Source: Glandiceps talaboti (Eukaryota; Hemichordata; Enteropneusta; Spengelidae). From it: 62,000 bases of DNA. The translations under genes and the position numbers were made by a program. The stretch lies in contig NC_135551.1 in NCBI RefSeq assembly GCF_964340395.1, forward strand, positions 19,021,003 through 19,083,002, in the 5' to 3' direction. The notes below the pieces were generated by a model. It worked only from the letters and a program-made list of their open reading frames with translations, was not told where the DNA came from and made no database searches. Of this stretch, positions 11,760 to 21,710 are shown in pieces (position 1 is the first letter of the stretch; every line of letters starts with the position of its first letter).

Positions 11760-12545
11760 ATGAACCAAATTAGAAGAGTGCATTTTTAAGATATAGCTAT
11801 AACTAAAAGCTACATCACAAAATTGTTTAGAAGCTGTGGACTTCGTTCTGGTTGATGTATGTAGTAAATTACATTGGAGCTGAAAAGTGCATTCCTAAGA
11901 TGTAGCCTAATTACTGAAAACCATGAATTATGCAAATGAGTCATTAAAACTATTATAAACGCTACATTATAAAACTTTGACACATGGACTTTGCTATCAT
12001 TAATGTATGTACCGAATTATGTTGAGTTTGCAGCATGCATACTTAACATGTAACCTAATTACTGAAAACCATTAATTATGCAAATGACTCATTAAAACTA
12101 AGCATTGCATCAATACGATTTATGAGACGTGCACCCTGGTATCATGAATATATGTACAAAATTATATAGAACTAGAAGCTTGCACACTTCATATATAGCC
12201 TAATTACTGAAAAGCATTAATTATGCAAATGACTTATTAAAACTAAAAGCTACATCAACAAGCCTTTCAGGACATGTGCTCTTTGTTTTGTTTGAAGTAT
12301 GTACCAATTGTATATTCAATTTGAAGCATGCATTCTTAAGATATAGCCTAATTACTGAAAATCAATTAATTCTGCAAATGAGTCATTAAAACTGCAAGCT
12401 ATAATATCAAACTTTATTTGACACATGCAGTTTGTTATCATTAATTTATGTACCAAATTGTACTGAATTTGAAGCATGCATTCTTAAGATATAGCCTAAT
12501 TACCGAAACCCTTTAATTATGCATTAATATTCACATAATATTTAC
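11760..12545. repeat. tandem repeat, unit about 147 bp, 5 copies
   Basis: The marker TAGCCTAATTACTGAAAA recurs at about 11903, 12051, 12196, 12344 and 12491 (spacings 145-148 bp), each followed by an AATTATGCAAATGA-like segment and AGCTACAT or CATGC variants. Copies are moderately diverged. The array is followed by TTTCAGATAACGATGACA and a (CAGA)n tail, as at the ends of many dispersed invertebrate repeats. Confidence 0.85.
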
Positions 12546-12633
12546 CAAAACCTTATGAGTTTTAGCCATTACCTTAAAGAATACATGCACAAAATTTCGT
12601 CTGAATTGAGCCAGTCGTTTTCAGATAACGATG

Positions 12634-12635
12634 AC

Positions 12636-12672
<37 letters not shown>

Positions 12673-12726
12673 GACAGACAGACACACACACAGACACAAA
12701 CAAACAAACAAACAAACAAACAAACA
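12634..12726. repeat. (ACAG)n and (AAAC)n microsatellite tail
   Basis: CAGA repeats, then ACACACAG, then CAAA repeats, immediately after the conserved TTTCAGATAACGATGACA motif that ends the roughly 147-bp array. Confidence 0.9.
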
Positions 12727-12922
12727 GACCTTTCATTCATAAGTTATATAATTATGATTTTCCTTACGGAAGGCAAAATCGGTGTACTTTGGACAAATAT
12801 ATTAAAGGTAAATTGTACTGCAGATCAGTCTTTCCGTAATGTTAAGAATACGCTGTGTTTTAGGAAAACACCTGTGATACAAATGTAGCTTTAAATCACA
12901 GTGCAGTCTACGCTTAGTAACA

Positions 12923-12968
12923 CCAGGGACGTATAAACAATCTGATTGATCTGTTTATACGTCCCTGG
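12923..12968. repeat. perfect hairpin, 17-bp arms
   Basis: CCAGGGACGTATAAACA (12923-12939) and its exact reverse complement (12952-12968) flank a 12-base loop. Imperfect pairing extends outward (GTAACA and TAACAC). Probably the remains of a small fold-back element; no RNA gene is recognised. Confidence 0.8.
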
Positions 12969-14335
12969 TAACACTACCACTGTACCAGTCAAAGCATGAA
13001 GAAGACATACAAGTTCTAGTGTCATTAAACAGCATTAGAATTCGTTGCGATTGTCATTCAAGGACTAATAAGTTCGGCTTTAAATTGCACTCATATCACA
13101 AGTACTTGAAATCTATTGTCAGATTCTGACAACCAATACAATGCAATGGCGTTCGACAGTATCCTTACCTGTTATGTTGGGACAAAGTAAGAAGGACATT
13201 AAAAAAAATTATGTATGACAAAACAATCGAATACATGTACCAATACTGGATGTTGATTCTATTTCTGAGGCTCTGGCTTTATAGCTGGTTGTCAATGAAT
13301 AAAATATAAGGCACTGGCAATGCCATTTTCAAAAAATTATCTACAAAACAAATCACAATCGAACAACTGTTATCTCACCGTAGCTATAAATAGCCGTGTG
13401 GATTTTTTTCGTGAGTCTGTGATGTAGATAATCTATTCCTCAATGTTAACGATGACAGAAAAAACACACGAAAATTAGTTATTTAATACGTCGTTCTTGT
13501 ACTAATTTACAGCATACAAATTCTATTCTCATAACTGTTTGATTGAGAATGACAACCATTATATCAAATTTGAAGATAACACGCATATATCATATCATAT
13601 ACGTCCGCATCTACTAGTCTAGTCACTGTACTACGCTAATGCTAATCAGTAACGCGAGAAAATTCGTCAAATCAACATTCAAAATGAACGTTACAGTATA
13701 TTGACCAAAAAAAGAGAAGAACAATAACCACATAGGCTGAAAATAAACAATAATATGTAATACAATTATATACTCTCTATTGGCTCTGTGCCTCTTCTTA
13801 TACACTATAAGATAGATATGTATAATGATATGTGTATTATTGGGGGGGGGGGGGGCTGGTCCTTTCTTGGTAGTACAGGAGGACTCAGCGACGACGTCTC
13901 AATAACGAAGAATATGACAGATAATAGTAGTCCTCTTGTAGCCTGCTACCTCGCTAACGGGAAACATTACAGCGAACACCGCAAACTCCCTGTAAAATGT
14001 GCGTCTGCGTCCAACCTGTACCACCATGCGTATTCTTTTATTATTTATGTGGCGTATCTTTAATTACTAACCCAATTCATTATTAAACACCTACAGTGTC
14101 GGGTATAACGTAGTCCAACGAACCCACAGTAAGACAGAACTCTGCGAACCGATGACGTAACGCAATTATACATCTATGGCTATTTAAATTTATATAGCTT
14201 GATATTCAATTAAAATATTCTTCTATTTGAGGACTATTTGTAATGTGCATTGGGCGAAATAGTTACAGACAAACAGGATACACAGACAGACAGATCTAGA
14301 CAGACAAACAGACAGACAGACAGACATCAGACATA

Positions 14336-14588
14336 GACTGTCGACAGTCGTTCGTGCCTTTTTTTGCTACGTTTCATCTCAATCAAAGTCGTCGCCTCGC
14401 TCTGTAGCACTGAATGAATACTAATGCATACTGATAGGAACTGCGATTGCCGAAGGCACAAACGTCGCTCGTGCCTCCGGTACTCGCTGATCAGTACGCG
14501 GTTATAGTATTGCTCCGGATCGGCGCGAGGCAACGACTTTAGTTTTAGATAAAACGTAGCAAAAAGGCACGAACGACTGTCGACAGTC
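14336..14588. mobile_element. mariner-like MITE with TA target duplication
   Basis: 253 bp with inverted termini of about 37 bp (GACTGTCGACAGTCGTTCGT, then GCCTTTTTGCTACGTTTT; the left copy has two extra Ts). TA directly flanks both ends (14334-14335, 14589-14590), the target duplication of Tc1/mariner transposons. Internal sequence is more GC-rich than its surroundings. No transposase is present. A 68-codon frame lies mostly inside and is not considered a gene. Confidence 0.75.
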
Positions 14589-15302
14589 TAACACAGACAC
14601 ATAATTTTAACACATGCACATCACAAATACACGATACAGAGTGTAGGTCAAGAAACGATCGCGTACTAATCTCTCGTATCAAACTCGGAGCTTAGAAATC
14701 AACCATTAGTTTCTAAGATTATTATTGACAGCAATTAACATGCATCACTATGCATTTTTAGCAATTTGTTAGCGATTGGACGGAACCGAAACAAGTCAAG
14801 TAAGGTGACATATCTTTAGAGCATATAAAGCTCGTCACATCGAAAATAAACATTCAATCATTGAACATATAATTAATATACACAAGTCTAAAGACACGCT
14901 GTTTGCTGAATGACATTCATTTCTGAAGTAGGAATCTCCTAATTACATTACATTACGTTCTTGAATGTTATGTTCTTGATTGTGAATTAGAAAACATCCT
15001 GAAAACATCTTATTTAGGGATGTAGACTTGATCAGATGAAGTTTAATTAGCTTGCAATTGTTTGTGTCTGAACTTGTTCAAAGCTAAATATGAAGTACAT
15101 GTGTATTGTAAAAAAAAATATGTGAGTTTTACTGTTTTGATCATGATCAGTTACTAGTGTTTTCAAATGGTAAAAACAATCTGTCTAAAATTCTTTAATG
15201 TTGATAGGCTGCATAAAACAAGTTGATGCTACTAGTTGCATACGTCATTAAATTTCAAATGGAGGTGCTGATTGGATATTAAGTACATGTCAGGTGATGC
15301 TC

Positions 15303-15697
15303 TTTCATAAGGCCAAATAAAAAAAGTTGTTTGGTTCCGGTTACCCGACCCCACCTAGTTTTTCACTCCGATCCTAAACTTTTTTTTTACGTATTCGAGA
15401 AAAATATCATAATAAATTCGCGAAAATCGTGAAGGCTCGCAAGAAATAGTGGATGCGGAAACTGACATCAACTTAAAAAGACAATATAAAACTATTCTTC
15501 CAATCTGTAATGGCTGTACATCTGACAGGAAGAAATAAACAACACAGAGACCATTTGGAAAACAATGGAAAACCTGAACTAGACACTCGACATCACACAT
15601 GAAAAAACATATATAATAAAATAAAATAAAAAATTTACCTACCCCACCTATTTTAAAATTGAATGTAATCGGAACCACACAATTTTTTTTACGCCTA
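15303..15697 (-). mobile_element. full-length AGGCC-type nonautonomous transposon
   Basis: About 395 bp. Left end AAGGCCAAATAAAAAAAGTT then TTTGGTTCCGGTTACC. The right end read in reverse is AGGCGTAAAAAAAATTGTG then TGGTTCCGATTAC, so the termini are inverted repeats. A CCCCACCTA motif recurs inside each end. Other copies in the window lie at 6440, 7560, 50500, about 57690 and 61850. No coding capacity; target duplication unclear. Confidence 0.7.
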
Positions 15698-16203
15698 AGT
15701 GTCACATTGCAGTATACTAATACTGTATTTGAAAAGATTGGGCTTGTAAACATTATCATGTTCAGAAATTGTGAAAAGACAAACAGTTGGAAATGCGGTT
15801 TTGTTGTGACGTAAGATTGAAGTAAATTGTCCAAGCCAAAATATTACTATTCGATGAATAAGTCTGCTGTTGGGCAAATCTACTAAGGCCTTGTGACGCT
15901 GTGTCTTGCACAGTGCTGTAAAGATCTATAAAGTGTCCTGTAATTTTACATCAAAAGATTAAAGATTGCTTCTTGCGAATAATGATCAAAATCAAGAGAG
16001 CTATATTTTGACAAAAAGAATGGCAATTTAGGTCATTGGAGTAATATAAAACAAACATACATATGTATCAATTTTGTGATGAACTAGGCTAGAGGATGTC
16101 TGACAAATAGTTGCAGACAGACATATGGAGAAATAGTGGTTTCAGCTCAGTGGTTTGAATGGCTTCAGTAAAATCATGACTGACATTTCTGTGGTAATCG
16201 TGG

Positions 16204-19200
16204 TCAAAAACTAGGTGCTGTTTGAGTTCCAGGTGAAGTAGTAACTGGCTGTCCATTGCCAATCTCAAATCCAGATGTTGTGTGTGTAAATAATGATCTT
16301 GCTGTTTTGGTTGTTGGTGAAGTAGAGACTGGTTGCCCAGTGGATAGTCCAAATCCAGAACTAACTGACGAACCTGTTGTTTTGGTTGTTGATGACGTAG
16401 AGACTGGTTGCCCTGTGGATGGTCCAAATCCAGAACTAACTGACGAACCTGTTGTTTTGGTTGTTGATGACGTAGAGACTGGTTGCCCTGTAGATGGTCC
16501 AAATCCAGAACTAACTGATGAACGTGTTGTTTTGGTTGTTGATGACGTAGAGACTGGTTGCCCTGTGGATGGTCCAAATCCAGAACTAACTGATGAACGT
16601 GTTGTTTTGGTTGTTGATGACGTAGAGACTGGTTGCCCAGTGGATAGTCCAAATCCAGAACTAACTGATGAAGCTGTAGTTTTGGTTGTTGGTGGAGTAA
16701 AGACTGGTTGCCCACTGGATAGTCCAAATCCATAACTAACTGATGAAGTTGTAGTTTTGGTTGTTGGTGGAGTAAAGACTGGTTGCCCAGTGGATAGTCC
16801 AAATCCATAACTAACTGATGAAGCTGTAGTTTTGGTTGTTGGTGGAGTAAAGACTGGTTGCCCAGTGGATAGTCCAAATCCATAACTAACTGATGAAGCT
16901 GTAGTTTTGGTTGTTGGTGGAGTAAAGACTGGTTGCCCAGTGGATAGTCCAAATCCATAACTAACTGATGAAGCTGTAGTTTTGGTTGTTGGTGGAGTAA
17001 AGACTGGTTGCCCAGTGGATAGTCCAAATCCATAACTAACTGACGAACCTATTGTTTTGGTTGTTGGTGACGTAGAGACTGGTTGCCCTGTGGATGGTCC
17101 AAATCCATAATTAACTGACGAACCTATTGTTTTGATTGCTGGTGAAGTAGAGACTGGTTGCCCAGTGGATGGTTCAAATCCAGAACTAACTGATGAAGCT
17201 GTAGTTTTGGTTGTTGGTGAAGTAGAGACTGATTTCCCAGTGGAGACTCCAAATCCAGAACTAACTGATGAACGTGTTGTTTTGGTTGTAGAGACTGGTC
17301 CAAATCCAAAACTAATTGATGAACTTGTAGTTTTAGTTGTTGGTGAATTAGAGACTGGTTGCCCACTGGATAGTCCAAATCCAGAACTAACTGATGAACC
17401 TGTTGTTTTGGTTGTAGAGACTGGTCCAAATCCAAAACTAAATGATGAACCTGTTGTTTTGGTTGTTGGTGGAGTAGAGACTGGTTGTCCAGTGGATGGT
17501 CCGAATCCAGAACTAACTGATGAACGTGTTGTTTTGGTTGTAGAGACTGGTCCAAATCCAAAACGAATTGATGAACTTGTAGTTTTAGTTGTTGGTGAAG
17601 TAGAGACTGGTTGCCCACTGAATAGTCCAAATCCAGAACTAACTGATGACGCTGTTGTTTTGGTTGTAGAGACTGGTCCAAATCCAAAACTAATTGATGA
17701 ACTTGTAGTTTTAGTTGTTGGTGAAGTAGAGACTGGGTGCTCACTGAATAGTCCAAATCCAGAACTAACTGATGACGCTGTTGTCTTGATTGTTGGTGAA
17801 GTAGAGACTGGTTGCCCACTGGATAGTCCAAATCCAGAACTAACTGATGAACGTGTTGTTTTGGTTGTAGAGACTGGTCCAAATCCAAAACTAATTGATG
17901 AACTTGTAGTTTTAGTTGTTGGTGAAGTAGAGACTGGTTGTCCAGTGGATTGTCCACATCCAGAACTAACTGACGAACCTGTTGTTTTGATTGTTGGTGA
18001 CGTAGAGACTGGTTGTCCAGTGGATAGTCCAAATCCATAACTAACTGATGAACTTGTAGTTTTGGCTGTTGGTGGAGTAGAGACTGGTTGTTGAGTGCAA
18101 CACCCTAATCTAGAGCTTGAATTTGATATTGGTGAAGTATTGGGTGGAATTGTTGATGCTGTTGTCACTGGTTGTCCAAAATTGAAAGTTCGCTCAGATG
18201 GAACCATCTTTGAAAAAGTGAAAGGAGTAGCAACTTCTGTTCTTGGTTGAATACTTACATGCCCAAATTTAAAATCATATCCAGATGAAGATATGGGAAT
18301 AGTTTGGGTGTTGGTTTCAGTAAGGGATATCGGTTGAGGTGCTATTGTTGAACTAAATGCCCTTGATTGTTGAATTATTCCAAGACTTTTGGTTTTGCAA
18401 AAGTTGTTGGATGGTTTGAACTCCATGTATTTTCCAGTTGGTACTTGCTTTGTTTCAACATTCACCAATTTTGACATTTGAAGCATCATTCCTTGCCGAG
18501 CTTTCATCAACTGTCCATCATTACCATACTGCAGCAGATTTTCTGCAAGTTCTCTTGCATTTGACATATCACTTTCAATAATTTCTAGTTGCTTGCATTG
18601 TTTTTGTAGCTTGAGTTTCTGACAGTCATAAGTGTCTTTTAATTGTATCAATAGCAATCTTCCACTCTCTTCTATTAGTTGGACGATTTCTTCGACTGTT
18701 TTCTGTGCATGCTGTTTCAATTTTCTTGCTGCCGAGTAGAAGCAATCATGGAGAGCATTTGACGCTTTTTGCTGTAATTTTTTGCTTTCATGAGCTTCCT
18801 TTTCTCTTCTCTTTATCTTATCTATCATCACTGATAGTTGTTTTTTATACTCGGCAGCAGCATCCCCTATGTATCTGTATTGATGGGTGGTGTTTGGATG
18901 TTCAATGGCTGTACACTCATGACAGATAGGCACTTCACACTTATCGCAATACAATTTCAATTGACACGTTGTATGCTTTGAACAATACAGTGGTGGTTGT
19001 ACTGACGATGGATCTTTCGACTTTGCACTCTCGTACTCCTCAATGGACATGAGGTCATGTGACTTGGTTGTTGGAAGCCTCTGATGTGCACGAGAACAGA
19101 CATCACAGAGAGAAATATCGCAGTCGATACAATGATTGATAGGACTTCCTTCTTCATAAGCCTCGCACCTTGACGCGTCAGTGGACGCCTCGCCAAGACT

Positions 19201-19458
19201 ACCGAAAAGTTCGACCAAATGATTGATAAACAAGTTGTCTGATATGTTGGCAACGCCTCCAACGGGTATATCTTGTTTGCGACGGCATATCGGGCAAAGT
19301 AACTTACCCGTTTCCTCTACTAAGGTACTCAGACAATCTCCACAGAAGCTGTGCATACACGGGAGAAGTTTAGCATTCTTGTACCTCTCAGAACAGATAG
19401 TACAGAGAAGGAAACTCTCGTCAATTTCGTCCAAAAACTTCAACGCTGTTGCAGCCAT
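16204..19458 (-). CDS. TRIM-FG protein: RING/B-box/coiled coil fused to nucleoporin-like FG repeats
   Basis: Single-exon 1084-residue protein. Residues 1-360 match the neighbouring TRIM-NHL protein almost residue for residue through RING (C18, C21, C33, H35, C38, C41, C54, C57) and B-box 2, then more loosely through the coiled coil and a conserved KSLGII motif. The first B-box has Tyr at position 100 where the paralogue has the expected zinc-ligand Cys. From about residue 365 there is no filamin or NHL domain. Instead there is a Ser/Thr-rich stretch with isolated FG motifs (FKFG, FNFG), then about 26 tandem units to residue ~1070. The main unit is 25 residues (TTKTTGSSVSSGFGPSTGQP plus VSTSS). 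Five short units of 17 residues carry SFGFGPVS. Almost every unit has a GFG core. Low-complexity Ser/Thr/Gly FG repeats are typical of nucleoporins such as POM121 and NUP98. Function is unknown; a ubiquitin ligase with a phase-separating or pore-binding tail is an inference. Confidence 0.9.
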   Translation of the reverse strand: MAATALKFLDEIDESFLLCTICSERYKNAKLLPCMHSFCGDCLSTLVEETGKLLCPICRRKQDIPVGGVANISDNLFINHLVELFGSLGEASTDASRCEAYEEGSPINHCIDCDISLCDVCSRAHQRLPTTKSHDLMSIEEYESAKSKDPSSVQPPLYCSKHTTCQLKLYCDKCEVPICHECTAIEHPNTTHQYRYIGDAAAEYKKQLSVMIDKIKRREKEAHESKKLQQKASNALHDCFYSAARKLKQHAQKTVEEIVQLIEESGRLLLIQLKDTYDCQKLKLQKQCKQLEIIESDMSNARELAENLLQYGNDGQLMKARQGMMLQMSKLVNVETKQVPTGKYMEFKPSNNFCKTKSLGIIQQSRAFSSTIAPQPISLTETNTQTIPISSSGYDFKFGHVSIQPRTEVATPFTFSKMVPSERTFNFGQPVTTASTIPPNTSPISNSSSRLGCCTQQPVSTPPTAKTTSSSVSYGFGLSTGQPVSTSPTIKTTGSSVSSGCGQSTGQPVSTSPTTKTTSSSISFGFGPVSTTKTTRSSVSSGFGLSSGQPVSTSPTIKTTASSVSSGFGLFSEHPVSTSPTTKTTSSSISFGFGPVSTTKTTASSVSSGFGLFSGQPVSTSPTTKTTSSSIRFGFGPVSTTKTTRSSVSSGFGPSTGQPVSTPPTTKTTGSSFSFGFGPVSTTKTTGSSVSSGFGLSSGQPVSNSPTTKTTSSSISFGFGPVSTTKTTRSSVSSGFGVSTGKSVSTSPTTKTTASSVSSGFEPSTGQPVSTSPAIKTIGSSVNYGFGPSTGQPVSTSPTTKTIGSSVSYGFGLSTGQPVFTPPTTKTTASSVSYGFGLSTGQPVFTPPTTKTTASSVSYGFGLSTGQPVFTPPTTKTTASSVSYGFGLSTGQPVFTPPTTKTTTSSVSYGFGLSSGQPVFTPPTTKTTASSVSSGFGLSTGQPVSTSSTTKTTRSSVSSGFGPSTGQPVSTSSTTKTTRSSVSSGFGPSTGQPVSTSSTTKTTGSSVSSGFGPSTGQPVSTSSTTKTTGSSVSSGFGLSTGQPVSTSPTTKTARSLFTHTTSGFEIGNGQPVTTSPGTQTAPSF
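16230..18095 (-). repeat. 75-bp/51-bp in-frame coding minisatellite (FG repeats)
   Basis: DNA basis of the FG-repeat tail: period 75 bp (checked at 16391/16466), interspersed with five 51-bp units. Units at about 16680-17030 are nearly identical, indicating recent expansion; units near 18000 are more diverged. Because unit lengths are multiples of three and the unit lacks stops in several phases, long frames also open on the opposite strand (16256-16735, 17132-18040) and in a second minus frame (16089-17033, 17124-18038). These are not called as genes. Confidence 0.95.
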
Positions 19459-20477
19459 ATTTCCTTGTTTGTCAACTCGTCATCAGGGTTTATTATTACA
19501 TAGCCTTTGAACTTTGAAATTTCCCCTTAGACAGAAACTTGTATTTTTTCCCGATATGCCAACCTAGCCAGTCAATTCACCTCCGACAGCGATATCTTTT
19601 TAAAAAAAAAATAAAATAAAATTATAGACAGATGATGGATAAATTCGTTCTAGATTGTCATTTACTTATTTAGCAAGCGTTTGTGCGTCGGATGTTGATG
19701 ACGTATGGTTGGTTTGACCTGGAATAACCCTTTCAACTCGGCTGCCCATGCGCAACCATAGGCACAGACAATTTATAATGGACGCGTGCGTAGTACATAC
19801 CCTGGGATACATACCGTGTTATGTACTGGTGAAGTTACAGTAGAAATGTTGTTGGCTTGGTTTTTCACTCATGTGACATTACGTTTTTGACACGTACAAA
19901 GATCGAAATTTCTTCAACTCTGGACACACCAGGGATAGTAGTCCAGTCATTTTATGCAAAAAAGGGGTCAACCCATTACTAATACGCCGTATTCCGGTTA
20001 TCGAAGAAGCCCCGAAAAGATAAAAGATATGATTGTTTGGCCACTAGGGGCGCTGTTTTAGAACCGGAAGTGAGGGCCAGAATTGTAGCGCATTGTTGCA
20101 AAGCATAGAGTCTATAGGCATCGTAACCACTGACTAAAGATTTTCTGTCATTCCCCGTAACTTTACGCTATAATATTGCCTTATCGCCCATCAAATAACG
20201 AAATAGCAAATTAACCTCTTGTTCTCCTAATATTTCGCGTAAGTTTGGCTCTGCAATTCGACGGTGAGGAAAACCCAAAAGTAGCAACATTTTGAAACGG
20301 GTAGTACACTGACATCTCACTCACGTTTTCAGTGTGACCTCGTCCATTTGCGTTACCGTTGGAGAAATTGTAGCGATTGCTTCCAGTCAAACATCGGAAC
20401 GGAAAAAGGTACAAAAACAGAGGAAAGAACCCTCAAAATCACAATATACGCTACAGTTATTGCAGCTTGTATAAAAC

Positions 20478-20692
20478 CAATCTGCCGATGTAGATGTCGG
20501 CTAATCGTTCATTGCTATTTTACTTTCGTTATTGTGCCTGAATTGACCTTCGTGGTACATGTTTGATCGCCTCCTCTACCGATCAGGACAAAAACGTAAA
20601 CATGTACCACGAAGGTCAATTCAGGCAAAATAACGAAGGTAAAATAGCAATGAACGATCAGCCGACATCTACATCGGATTTTAATCAGATCG
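20478..20692. mobile_element. fold-back MITE copy 1, 9-bp target duplication
   Basis: 215 bp with very long inverted arms: CCGATGTAGATGTCGGCTAA and CATTGCTATTTTAC on the left are mirrored by GTAAAATAGCAATG and GCCGACATCTACATCGG on the right. Flanked by GTATAAAAC (20469-20477) and GTATAAGAC (20693-20701), a 9-bp target duplication with one mismatch. A direct internal deletion removed ATTAAAAT from the left terminus. No coding capacity. Confidence 0.8.
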
Positions 20693-21104
20693 GTATAAGA
20701 CATGGTATGATGAGTGAACCACGTAAACGTTACATGGAAGGCCGATTCATTGAAGGGGTGGGCGGTGTGGTACATCAATCACAATAACAATATTTATGAT
20801 TCGTTGCCGACTTCAATGGTTTTTTTTATACACTGATGGTCCTGAATGAAGAATAGCAAGCTAACCAAAGTGTGATAGTAAAGATGAGTATATCAATACA
20901 AATATGTTTATGCCAACTTATAACCAGTACATGAAATGTTTTTTTCCGGACAAAGTTTTATGATTTCACCCGTGGTGCTACACCACTGTTCTAATAAACA
21001 AGAAAGGCCTAAGTATGCGTCGACATCAGTTACAATATAAACATGTGGCTTGGTAATTGTCGACCGAACTCTCAATATTGCAATGACTGTAGCTGGAAGC
21101 TGTT

Positions 21105-21346
21105 CAATCTGATTAAAACCCGATGTAGATGTCGGCTAATCGTTCATTGCTATTTTACCTTCGTTATTTTGCCTGATATTATTTTTCTTGGTACATGTTT
21201 ACATTTTTTAGCCTGATCGTAGAGGAGGCGATCAGGCAAGCTAAAAAATGTAAACATGTACCAAGAAGGTCAATTCAGGCAAAATAACGAAGGTAAAATA
21301 GCAATGAACGATCAGCCAACATCTACATCGGATTTTAATCAGATTG
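21105..21346. mobile_element. fold-back MITE copy 2, perfect 9-bp target duplication
   Basis: 242 bp, begins CAATCTGATTAAAACCCGAT and ends ATCGGATTTTAATCAGATTG, nearly identical in its arms to copy 1. Flanked by GAAGCTGTT at 21096-21104 and 21347-21355. A 9-bp duplication is typical of Mutator-like transposons, though assignment by duplication length alone is provisional. It interrupts a minus-strand coding remnant. Confidence 0.85.
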
Positions 21347-21710
21347 GAAGCTGTTGTCAGATTTGTAATTTTCTAATCGTTCTTTTGTCAAGCAACAGAC
21401 ACCAGTAAGGTAAAGAAATATGTTTATCATGTCTACATCGGGTATATTTCGAAGGTCCTCCGTCCAACTTTCAATGTTTCCGCTGTCGATTAGTTCTATC
21501 TTTTGATGCTTGACATCCACTATTCGTCTCCTCTTCCGTTCTCTCAGAAAATTATCATTTTCTAGTGTTTCAAGACCAAGGTTGACAGCATTTCTGGCGA
21601 TATCTAGTAGATTTAGAAGTAGTAATTTTCCACTCTTTTATGAATGCACGGAGTTCTTTTACGCCCATTTTGTTGACAGCTTCATACATCGCCATACTAT
21701 TAGATGCCAT
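21347..21710 (-). pseudogene. broken SAP-like coding remnant, interrupted by MITE
   Basis: From the ATG at 21710 the minus strand encodes MYEAVNKMGVKELRAFIKE, which resembles a SAP-type DNA-binding helix pair. A one-base shift is needed to enter SGKLLLLNLLDIARNAVNLG, followed by RERKRRRIVDVKHQKIELID and LTKERLENYKSDNSF, where MITE copy 2 begins. LENYKS followed by an aromatic-rich segment recalls N-terminal regions of invertebrate SWIM/YqaJ-type proteins often tied to transposons. No continuing frame was found on the far side of the MITE. The family assignment is weak. Confidence 0.35.

Larger units (their letters stand above)
11506..16203. other. intergenic region between the two TRIM genes
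   Basis: Contains the roughly 147-bp tandem repeat, ACAG/AAAC microsatellite, a 17-bp perfect palindrome, a G-run at about 13842, a TA-flanked MITE and a full-length AGGCC-type element. A 91-codon plus-strand frame at 13788-14063 crosses the G-run and has no recognisable domain. Confidence 0.7.

Noticed and set aside
16089-18040. Frames of 159-314 codons overlapping the TRIM-FG gene on both strands
   Set aside because: They are stop-free shadows of the 75-bp unit; none extends into non-repeat sequence with a domain.
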